Shown here piece by piece: positions 29,739 through 37,469 of a stretch of 64,000 bases of DNA (the first letter of the stretch is position 1; the number at the start of each line of letters is the position of its first letter). Made by a program: the position numbers and the translations under genes. The stretch is from positions 124,001-188,000 of the forward strand of contig NZ_SJPY01000005.1 in assembly GCF_007860185.1 (NCBI RefSeq), read 5' to 3'. The stretch is from Novipirellula aureliae. Lineage in GTDB: Bacteria; Planctomycetota; Planctomycetia; Pirellulales; Pirellulaceae. The notes under the pieces were generated by a model. The model was not told where the DNA came from and ran no database searches. It worked only from the letters and a program-made list of their open reading frames with translations.

Positions 29739-30050
29739 GGGAAGCTTTGTAGGAGAGGGGGGCCGAATGCAAGACGTGCATCCGGTCAGTTCACCCCTTG
29801 AATGTAAAAAAACACCGTCTTTCCCGCAACTCAGCGGTAAGGGAGGATGTTACGATTATGATGCTCAAGACTTGGCTTGCGTTGCCGTTGGGCGTCCTGT
29901 AAGGTCAATAACGTGAAGGAACGCCCCCTACGAAAATTTTACATAATTTCGTTTTTGCGATAAACAACGCACTTTGGTCATTTCGTTGCATTGTTTTGGC
30001 AAAACGGCTAAGCTCTTCTACCGACTAGAGTAGCTAAAAAATATACAAAA
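29739..30050. other. Upstream region of the helicase gene
   Basis: AT-rich region with tttcgttttt and a small hairpin ctcttctac/gtagag near 30012. No gene or known RNA recognised; a long 5' leader would be usual for a cold-shock helicase, but there is no direct evidence. Confidence 0.4.
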
Positions 30051-30652
30051 GTAGCAGCGTCTCTCCGAGACGCTAAAATTTACGAGTCTCGAAGAGACTC
30101 GCCTACTGAACACCGTACAAAAAGTAGCAGCGTTTCTCCGAGACGCTAAAATTTACGAGTCTCGGAGAGACTCGCCTACTGAACACCGTGAAAAAAGTAG
30201 CAGCGTCTCTCCGAGACGCTAAAAATTACGAGTCTCGGAGAGACTCGCCTACTGAACACCGTGAAAAAAGTAGCAGCGTCTCTCCGAGACGCTAAAATTT
30301 ACGAGTCTCGGAGAGACTCGCCTACTGAACACCGTGCAAAAAGTAGCAGCGTCTCTCCGAGACGCTAAAATTTACGAGTCTCGGAGAGACTCGCCTACTG
30401 AACACCGTGAAAAAAGTAGCAGCGTCTCTCCGAGACGCTAAAATTTACGAGTCTCGGAGAGACTCGCCTACTGAACACCGTGCAAAAAGTAGCAGCGTCT
30501 CTCCGAGACGCTAAAATTTACGAGTCTCGGAGAGACTCGCCTACTGAACACCGTACAAAAAGTAGCAGCGTCTCTCCGAGACGCTAAAATTTACGAGTCT
30601 CGAAGAGACTCGCCTACTGAACATACGAGTCTCGCCGAGACTTGCCTGCGAA
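30051..30652. repeat. R2 tandem array: eight 73-bp palindromic units plus a remnant
   Basis: The 9-mer gtagcagcg starts at 30051, 30124, 30197, 30270, 30343, 30416, 30489 and 30562, an exact 73-bp period. Each unit holds two hairpins, agcgtct/agacgct and cgagtct/agactcg. Each unit as a whole is also an imperfect palindrome centred on taaaattta, running from gtag to ctac, followed by the spacer tgaacaccgtgaaaaa. Copies 1 and 8 share a variant (cgaagagactcg), and copy 2 has tttctccg. A decayed partial unit follows, up to about 30652. Confidence 0.95.
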
Positions 30653-31997
30653 ACTGTCGTCTTTGGATGATCCAAACGTGAATCTACGCCTATTTTTCTG
30701 GTCTTTGACCGCCGCTCTCGCCGGTTTTCTCTTCGGCTTCGACACCGTTGTCATATCGGGTGCTGAAAAAGCAATTCAATCGCTATGGGGACTCGGTGAT
30801 GGATTGCACGGCTTGGCAATGGGGATGGCATTGTGGGGAACCGTAATCGGTTCGATGCTAGGCAGTATTCCGACCGACCGCTTTGGACGCAGGCGAACGC
30901 TGTTGTGGATCGGCATATTCTATCTCGTGTCCGCCGTTTGGTCGGGACTCGCGACCGATGTCTATTCGTTTATGATCGCTCGATTTATAGGAGGCCTCGG
31001 CGTCGGGATCTCGACGGTCGCCGCACCGCTTTACATTTCGGAGATCGCTCCCCCAAAACATCGAGGTCTGTTGGCCGGGATGTTCCAATTCAACATTGTT
31101 TTCGGGATTTTGGTTGCCTTCGTTTCCAATTCGCTGCTCGGCGGTATTGGCGACAATGCATGGCGGTGGATGCTAGGGGTCGAGGCGATTCCGGCATTGG
31201 TTTTTAGTGCCCTTTGCCTTCGGCTCCCCGAAAGTCCACGCTGGTTGATCGGGCGAAAACAGGATCCGGAGGGTGGAGCCGCGGTGTTACGCATGATAAC
31301 TCCCGAAGCTTCAACGGATGAGATCGAGTCGGAAATGAAAGCGATCAGGGAGAGTGCAAACGAAAGTTCAAGCTCTGGACCGTTTTGGACTCGTCGCTTA
31401 GCGACGCCGATTTCACTGGCCTTTCTCATCGCTTTCTTCAATCAGCTGTCTGGCATCAATGCGATTTTGTACTTCGCGCCGCGCATTTTTGAACTAACAA
31501 ACATGGGCGAACAATCGGCTCGTTTGCAATCGATCGGCATCGGACTGACCAATCTCGTCTTTACCTTCGTTGGGCTTTGGTTGATTGATCGACTCGGTCG
31601 CCGAACGTTATTGACGATCGGCTCGTTTGGCTATATCGCATCGCTTGGATTGTGTGCCTGGGCGTTCGCGACCGAAACGTTTTGGATCGTACCGACGTGC
31701 ATTTTTGCCTTCATTGCCGCCCACGCGGTTGGCCAAGGCACCGTGATTTGGGTCTTTATCTCCGAGATCTTTCCAAATCGGCACCGGGCTCAAGGACAAT
31801 CCCTGGGCTGTTTCACTCACTGGATCTTTGCAGCTTTGCTGACGACGTTTTTTCCATCGGTGGTTACCAGATTTCCGGCCAGTTACGTGTTTGGTTTCTT
31901 CTGTTTCATGATGGTCCTGCAGCTGATTTGGGTTGTCATCATGGTCCCTGAAACCAAAGGGCGCTCGCTTGAGCAAATTGAACACGAGATGGGTTGA
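30642..31997 (+). CDS. MFS sugar transporter (SP family), uncertain start
   Basis: A 451-residue twelve-helix transporter of the sugar-porter family, importing a sugar with protons or by facilitation. Hallmarks are GFLFGFDTVVISGA in helix 1, DRFGRRRTLL after helix 2, RFIGGLGVGISTVAAPLYISE, PESPRWLIG, the GINAILYFAPRIFE motif of helix 7, DRLGRRTLL and PETKGRSLEQIE at the end. No ATG lies near the start: the frame opens with TTG at 30642 inside the decayed R2 unit, and TTG at 30663 or GTG at 30678 are alternatives. The real start may be the GTG, giving VNLRLFFWSLTAA. Substrate unknown. Confidence 0.9.
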   Translation: MPAKLSSLDDPNVNLRLFFWSLTAALAGFLFGFDTVVISGAEKAIQSLWGLGDGLHGLAMGMALWGTVIGSMLGSIPTDRFGRRRTLLWIGIFYLVSAVWSGLATDVYSFMIARFIGGLGVGISTVAAPLYISEIAPPKHRGLLAGMFQFNIVFGILVAFVSNSLLGGIGDNAWRWMLGVEAIPALVFSALCLRLPESPRWLIGRKQDPEGGAAVLRMITPEASTDEIESEMKAIRESANESSSSGPFWTRRLATPISLAFLIAFFNQLSGINAILYFAPRIFELTNMGEQSARLQSIGIGLTNLVFTFVGLWLIDRLGRRTLLTIGSFGYIASLGLCAWAFATETFWIVPTCIFAFIAAHAVGQGTVIWVFISEIFPNRHRAQGQSLGCFTHWIFAALLTTFFPSVVTRFPASYVFGFFCFMMVLQLIWVVIMVPETKGRSLEQIEHEMG

Positions 31998-32168
31998 TCG
32001 GTTGCGGTGATTGCCGCTCCTCTCTCCGACCGAAAAGCGTCTTTGCATGGGGTGCAAACGTTGCCCAAAGCCAAGTTGCCCAAAGCCAATCAGCGGGCCG
32101 CCGCGGCTTCAAGAGCCGAGCGACGCCTGCGGCGTTCGCCGCATTAAGGCGACCGCCGCGTTAAGGTC

Positions 32169-33428
32169 TTAAGAGACGATCGCGTCGATCGGAATTCCGT
32201 CGTGGGCAATTGTGAACGGGCGGCCTTGAGGCGAGAAAAACTCTTGTTCGATCGGCAGCCCCAATGCCGCACCGATCGTCGCATTAAAATCCTCGACGCT
32301 AACGGGATTATCGTCAGCATAGAAGGCGTCTTTGTCGGTTGAGCCGTAAACCTGCCCGACGTTGATCCCGCCACCAGCCATCAAACAGGAGTAGGCGGCC
32401 GGGTGATGATCGCGGCCACCACGTGCATTGATGCTTGGTTTTCGACCGAACTCGGTTCCGACAACGACAAGTGTTTCTTCGAGCAGCCCTCGATCTTCCA
32501 GGTCGCCTAACAGCGTGCTTAAAGCTTGATCGAGTGTGCTGCCATGTTCGGGCATACTCTCGGCCAACTCATTGTGATGATCCCAGCCACCGTAATTGAC
32601 TTCAACGAATTGCACACCATGTTCAATCAAGCGGCGTGCTAACAGACAGCCTCTGCCCAATTTCGATTGCCCGTACTTCTCTTGAATCGATTGCGGTTCC
32701 GCCTGGATATCAAACGCAGCCAAATCCTTGCTACGGAGCAAGCCAATCGCGTCGCGGTACAATTCGTCATAGCCGTCGACTTCGAGATTTCCAATCGTTC
32801 GTTTGCGAAACGGTTTGTCAAATTCAGCTGCCAAATCCATGCGATGATCGAATAATTGATCGGTCATGTAGGCGGGCGGCTTTGTGTTTTCAAGTCCCTT
32901 ATCAGGATCGCCTACGGGAACCGGCGCATAGGCGGTTCCGAGCCATCCCGGGCCCTGTCCACCACCGACCTGGACGCTGGCGGGAAGCGACGGGTGGCTG
33001 CGACCTTGCGTCTTCTGCAACCAAGATCCCCAGCCGGGATGAACGATCGAGGCGATCTCGGTATAGTTCGTCCGCATCAGATATTGGCCTGGACCATGGG
33101 CGCCGGTGGTCGAATTCATTGATCGAATGATCGCAAGCTTATCCGCCATCGCAGCTAACTTCGGAAAATGCTCACCAAATTGGACACCGGGCAGTTTCGT
33201 TCGGATGACACCCGTCGGACCCTGGCCATCGCGGCCCGGTTTCGGGTCAAATGTATCGATTTGGCTCATCGCACCCGACATGAACAAATAGATCATTCGC
33301 TTATTTTTTTTGCCCCCCGAAGGATTTGCTGCCGCAGCGATACTGGCCAAACCCGGCAACAAACTTACTCCGAGGCAAGATTTTGCAACCGCTTGCACGA
33401 ACGAGCGGCGAGAAAAGTCTTCATTCAT
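32169..33428 (-). CDS. DUF1501 family exported protein
   Basis: A 419-residue member of DUF1501, an alkaline-phosphatase-superfamily-like group very abundant in planctomycetes. A Tat signal is present at the N-terminus (DFSRRSFVQAVAKS). The body carries LFMSGAMSQIDTFDPKPG, GWGSWLQK, VNYGGWDHHNEL and VVGTEFGRKPSINARGGRDH, with metal-ligand-like residues. It lies 26 bp downstream of a DUF1549/DUF1553 gene, the usual partner, in an operon. The function is unknown; the two are often found together and with cytochromes or polysaccharide genes. Confidence 0.92.
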   Translation of the reverse strand: MNEDFSRRSFVQAVAKSCLGVSLLPGLASIAAAANPSGGKKNKRMIYLFMSGAMSQIDTFDPKPGRDGQGPTGVIRTKLPGVQFGEHFPKLAAMADKLAIIRSMNSTTGAHGPGQYLMRTNYTEIASIVHPGWGSWLQKTQGRSHPSLPASVQVGGGQGPGWLGTAYAPVPVGDPDKGLENTKPPAYMTDQLFDHRMDLAAEFDKPFRKRTIGNLEVDGYDELYRDAIGLLRSKDLAAFDIQAEPQSIQEKYGQSKLGRGCLLARRLIEHGVQFVEVNYGGWDHHNELAESMPEHGSTLDQALSTLLGDLEDRGLLEETLVVVGTEFGRKPSINARGGRDHHPAAYSCLMAGGGINVGQVYGSTDKDAFYADDNPVSVEDFNATIGAALGLPIEQEFFSPQGRPFTIAHDGIPIDAIVS

Positions 33429-33454
33429 TTGGTTTTCCTAAATGGTCGCTTCGC

Positions 33455-35419
33455 TTATTGAACAAACAAAAATTCACGCGTGTTTAGTAGAGACCAAACA
33501 ACGTTTCCGTAACCCACTAAAGCCGATTGTCGGGCTTCGTTTAAAGCCAAACGCTTTTGCTCGAGCGTTGGCATTCGGCCGAGAATGCTCAGGAAGATTA
33601 TGTCGATGCGTTCCTCAGCACTGTCTGCCTCTTCGATTTCCATACGGATCACGGAGCCACTTTCGAGCATCATGTGAGTGACCGGACCATTGAACAATGT
33701 CAACAATTGAGGAACCGTCCCTTCGCTTGATCCCGACGAAATGATCTCGCGATCACTTTGTCCGAATTGGCGCAGGAAATGGTTGTCCGGTAACGGCTGC
33801 GGCAACTCAGCCGCTCGGCGAAGCGTAACATTCTTGTATCGCGGCGCCCGCTCTTCGCGTCGAATGGCATTCATGGCTTCCGGAACCGTCTCGATCAGCT
33901 CCATCATCTCTGCCTTGGTCGCGTCACGCTCCAAGTTGATCGCCTCAATGAACTGCGAATCATCAGGACGAAGATACGAATCGGGCGATTTGATACTGAG
34001 CGTCAGCAGCGAATCCCAGACTTGCTCGGCCGTCATCCGCCGCAACACAGGACCTTCAAAAAGATACGGTTTGCCTGGCTCGTACCCCGTGTAACTGACT
34101 TGCCTCTGGTATGCCTGCGTGTTGTAAATGATCCGCATGAATTCCTTCAAGTTGAAGTCGAGCCGTTTCATTTCGGAAACCAAGTATTGCTCCAATTCGG
34201 GGTTCATATGCTCGCCCTCTTCGGCCACGTCATCCACGGGCTCAACGAAACCAACCCCCATCGCTCGCTTCCACATTCGATTGGCAATCGTCAGCGTGAA
34301 GCGGGGATTGTCTTTCGAAGTCATCCACTGGGCATAGGCTTGTCGTCGCGATTGTCCAGGTAGGATTTCAGGCATGTCGCCGAACAAAACGTTTAACTTG
34401 GCCACTTCGCCTGGCTCGGCATTGCTGTAGGCATAATCGTCGGGGTACTTCAGCGAACTTCGCTCCTTCTCGTAAACTTGGTGCGAGTTCGCCCGAAGAT
34501 ACTGATTCAGTCTCTGTGCATCTTTCGCATCCACTTCGTCCTTGAGAGATCTAGCAAATTTCAAATCGGGCACATTGGCGGCATTGCGAGGGCTGCGGGT
34601 TTCGACACCGCTTTCAAACGCAGCCAGTTCGTAGAATTCTTTTTGGGTCCATTGGTCAAATGGGGAATCATGACACTGGGCACAACCGATCCGTGTCCCC
34701 AAAAAAATCTGGACCGTGTTGCTTAGGTTATCGAGAGGCATCCCTCGATCGCGAAGCTTGTAGCCGACCGCGGGATTCTCCCACGACTTACCCTCGGCCG
34801 TCAGCATTTCGTAAACCATCTTGTCGAACGGAGTGTTCTCCTGAAAACTCTGCTTCAACCAGTCACCGAAGGGACGTAGATACAAAAGGTTCCGACCACG
34901 ATCATTCAGTCGCAAGACGCCAGCCCAATAATTGAACAGATGACTGGCGTATCCCGGCTTGTTGAGAAGATCATCAATCAGCTGAGCGCGTTTATTGGGA
35001 TCTTCCGATGTTAAGAACGTTTTTGTTTCTTGTGCCGTAGGGATGGTTCCCGAGATATCGAGGTAGACGCGGCGGACAAATTGCTCGTCGCTCGCCACCG
35101 GGTTTGGCTGGACACCGTGACTTTTCAATCCCATCTCGATGAGGGCATCGACCTGCGCTGCGGATTCGACCACTTCGTCGACCGCGCTCGAATTCACGGC
35201 AGCGATCCGAACCTCGACATCAGGAGTGGCGTTGCGGTTGGTCAGCGCAATCGGATTGTTCATGTTTCGCTTGGCCACCTTTGTCCTCAATCGCTCCGGT
35301 TGTCCAATCCGTCTTTGATTGAGCTGCGGCGAAGTCGGGCCGTCGGCGGCGAGCGCTGTGGAGCTAGCGGAACAAAACGAAAGGCTCAGGATGAGCCAAC
35401 AGGCGAATAATCTCAACAT
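33455..35419 (-). CDS. DUF1549/DUF1553 family exported protein
   Basis: A 654-residue exported protein with a signal peptide (LFACWLILSLSFCSASSTALA). DUF1549 is at about 95-300 (RRVYLDISGTIPTAQE, RAQLIDDLLNKPGY, FLGTRIGCAQCHDSPFDQW with a CxxCH haem-like motif) and DUF1553 at 340-640 (ANRMWKRAMGVGFVEPVDD, MRIIYNTQAYQRQV, RRMTAEQVWDSLLTLS, ILGRMPTLEQK). It is the upstream half of the pair with the DUF1501 gene. The CAQCH sequence may bind a c-type haem; this is inferred from the motif. Function unknown. Confidence 0.92.
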   Translation of the reverse strand: MLRLFACWLILSLSFCSASSTALAADGPTSPQLNQRRIGQPERLRTKVAKRNMNNPIALTNRNATPDVEVRIAAVNSSAVDEVVESAAQVDALIEMGLKSHGVQPNPVASDEQFVRRVYLDISGTIPTAQETKTFLTSEDPNKRAQLIDDLLNKPGYASHLFNYWAGVLRLNDRGRNLLYLRPFGDWLKQSFQENTPFDKMVYEMLTAEGKSWENPAVGYKLRDRGMPLDNLSNTVQIFLGTRIGCAQCHDSPFDQWTQKEFYELAAFESGVETRSPRNAANVPDLKFARSLKDEVDAKDAQRLNQYLRANSHQVYEKERSSLKYPDDYAYSNAEPGEVAKLNVLFGDMPEILPGQSRRQAYAQWMTSKDNPRFTLTIANRMWKRAMGVGFVEPVDDVAEEGEHMNPELEQYLVSEMKRLDFNLKEFMRIIYNTQAYQRQVSYTGYEPGKPYLFEGPVLRRMTAEQVWDSLLTLSIKSPDSYLRPDDSQFIEAINLERDATKAEMMELIETVPEAMNAIRREERAPRYKNVTLRRAAELPQPLPDNHFLRQFGQSDREIISSGSSEGTVPQLLTLFNGPVTHMMLESGSVIRMEIEEADSAEERIDIIFLSILGRMPTLEQKRLALNEARQSALVGYGNVVWSLLNTREFLFVQ

Positions 35420-35650
35420 CTCGTTCTCACAGTGTGTTTGTTGATGCGCTATCCACTCAATTCTAACACCAAATCAATCGTAGGGTTCCCATTAATCGGC
35501 TCCTATTCCGAGTTTTGCACAGATTTCCCGCCTGCTTTGTGCGGCCAAATATTCATGAAGCCAAGGGTCGTAAACGTCGTACCAAAGCGACTGTTTTTCG
35601 TAACGCGTCTCCCCCAAAATGGTAAAAAAGATGGCATTGGACTTACCGGC

Positions 35651-35760
35651 CTGTCGATTTAATCGGTTTGACTCGACTGATTGTTTAACGCCAAGCCATA
35701 GGCGACCGCTTATAGAAAAGCTGACGCCTTCGGCTAAGCGTTAAACGATTAAATCGACAG
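35651..35760. repeat. R3 palindromic element, single copy
   Basis: Flanked by ctgtcgatttaatcg and cgattaaatcgacag, an inverted repeat pair. The core runs from gtttaacgccaagcc to ggctaagcgttaaac and forms an imperfect stem with an apical loop. The same core is repeated five times at 60184-60656 with the same outer ends. Confidence 0.85.
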
Positions 35761-36133
35761 CCCGTTACGCTACCGGCAACGATATGTTGGCCACTGGCCT
35801 GAAAACAATGCGACGGCGGTCGAGAAGTGATGGATGATGTTCACGAATCGGCCCGTCGTCGGCACCGAGCAAAGAGGCAGAAGGAGGAGGAGTCCAATAT
35901 CACGTCCAGTCGCCGCCGTCATTTCGGCGAAACACCGTTCGCGGTCATCAAGGTGATACTCGATCTGCGTCGCTTCTTGCTCCGAGGCATCGAGGGAGTC
36001 GAGTAAGAGTGGCAATGGGTATCGCGACGAAATCAGCAGCCGGCTAACGCCAAACCGGCTAATTCGCAGAGTGTTTCTCTAAGGATTCACACAAACTCTT
36101 TCGCTCAAACGAGTTACTCAAATGACGAGCCAT
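35761..36133. other. Intergenic region with decayed repeat sequence
   Basis: An 81-codon TTG-started frame (35770-36015, minus) has no recognisable domain. The block ggctaacgccaaaccggctaat near 36042 matches the right flank of the R3 array near 60661, so the region looks like remnants of repeats rather than a gene. Confidence 0.5.
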
Positions 36134-36153
36134 CACATGAATCATCCGGGCTA
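36134..36153. repeat. R6 short repeat, overlapping a stop codon
   Basis: catgaatcatccgggcta, as at 37321-37344 (one difference) and 60749-60772. The cta at its end is the TAG stop codon of the antiporter gene. Confidence 0.6.
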
Positions 36154-37119
36154 GATCAACTGGTACGCCACAAACGCGATGTAGCTGCTTAGGAAAAACA
36201 TTCCTTCCCACCGGGAAATACGGTAGCCAGTAAAAAAGATTGGCAAGCAAACGATGGAGACAAGGATCATCATGGGGATATCAAATCGAAGGGCGGATGT
36301 GGGAACTTGCAGCCCGTTTGGTGAAACCGCTGCCGCCGCACCGAGCACCGAGAGAATATTGAACAGGTTGCTGCCTACAACGTTTCCCACCGCAATGTCA
36401 CTCTCGCCTCGAAACGCAGCCATCACTGAAGTAATCAATTCAGGAAGCGACGTTCCTACCGCAACGATGGTCAACCCGATCACCAGCTCGCTAATTTCCA
36501 ATACCCGCGCCAAATCGCTCGCTCCGCCAACAAGCATGTTTGCGCCTAGGATCAGCATCGCCAGCGCAGCGACAACCAAAATGCATTGGATCAGGACGGA
36601 GTACTTCCCGATCGGCTGCGTCGGAATCGCTTCATCAAATTCCTGTTGGACCGTCGCCGACTCACGCCGACTGCGGAGAAGCAACCAAATCGTGTAGATC
36701 ACGATGGCGGCGAACAAGCCACACCCCTCGATTCGGCTGATCGTTCCGTTCCAAGCAAATATTAGCAGGCCGACACTAACGAACACCATCAACGGCACAT
36801 CCAAACGCACCAATTGACTTTGAACCTTCAGGGGCTTGATGAGTGAGGCGATGCCGAGGATCAATAAAACATTGGCGATATTGCTGCCGATCACATTTCC
36901 GATCGCCATGTCGCCTTTGCCCGAGAACGCTGCCCCCACGCTGGTCGCCAGTTCCGGGGCACTCGTTCCAAATGCAACGACGGTTAATCCGATGACCAAT
37001 GGACTGATGTGAGCGATCCGGGCCAACGAGGAAGCGCCTCGTACCAATGCCTCACCACCAATAACCAGCAAGGCAAGCCCGCCGACGATCCAAAGTAAGC
37101 TAATGATCATTGGAGACAT
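36151..37119 (-). CDS. Calcium/sodium antiporter (CaCA superfamily, YrbG-like)
   Basis: A 322-residue inner-membrane exchanger. Two inverted homologous halves are visible with the alpha-repeat signatures: GLTVVAFGTSAPELATSVGA followed by GNVIGSNIANVLLILG in the first half, and GLTIVAVGTSLPELITSVMA followed by GNVVGSNLFNILSVLG in the second. These hold the ion-binding Glu/Asn/Asp residues. About ten transmembrane helices are expected. It exchanges Ca2+ for Na+ or H+. It is a single-gene unit. Length is normal for the family. Confidence 0.93.
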   Translation of the reverse strand: MSPMIISLLWIVGGLALLVIGGEALVRGASSLARIAHISPLVIGLTVVAFGTSAPELATSVGAAFSGKGDMAIGNVIGSNIANVLLILGIASLIKPLKVQSQLVRLDVPLMVFVSVGLLIFAWNGTISRIEGCGLFAAIVIYTIWLLLRSRRESATVQQEFDEAIPTQPIGKYSVLIQCILVVAALAMLILGANMLVGGASDLARVLEISELVIGLTIVAVGTSLPELITSVMAAFRGESDIAVGNVVGSNLFNILSVLGAAAAVSPNGLQVPTSALRFDIPMMILVSIVCLPIFFTGYRISRWEGMFFLSSYIAFVAYQLI

Positions 37120-37185
37120 TCAAGTAAAATTGTACCTGCTGATGAACCCTTACCGTAGGGTTTCACCCGTTTCTTTTTCAGTCGA

Positions 37186-37292
37186 GTGCTTTGTCATCGC
37201 TTGATTTTAGGCTTGGCAAAATCGTGGCTGGGGCATCTTGCTCCCCCGGAAGCTGCAGCTGCAAGCCACAGCCACAGCCACAAAAGATTCTT
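37186..37292 (-). repeat. Dispersed repeat R4, copy 4
   Basis: The reverse complement matches 739-813 (taagaatcttttgtggctg, gccaagcctaaaatcaagcg, gacaaagcac), with extra gccaca triplets in the middle. Confidence 0.6.
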
Positions 37293-37320
37293 ACCCCCAC
37301 TCTTCGTTGTGTCAAAGCCT

Positions 37321-37344
37321 TAGCCCATGAATAATCCGGGCTAG
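37321..37344. repeat. R6 short repeat
   Basis: tagcccatgaataatccggg followed by ctag; also at 60749-60772 and 36134-36153. Confidence 0.55.
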
Positions 37345-37469
37345 ACGCCCCTACGACGAAGAATCTCGCTGAACCGGCGCTGCTCGGAATGAAATGCTTT
37401 GCCCGATCGAAACCGGATCGAGCCTGCTTATCGATTGTGTGACAGCCATTTTGGATTCCGCATACCGAG

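Noticed and set aside
30051-30652. Possible CRISPR array
   Set aside because: The 73-bp units are identical throughout with no unique spacers, and no cas genes are present.
35770-36015. 81-codon frame as a transposase remnant
   Set aside because: No transposase motif could be identified; neighbouring DNA is repeat debris.
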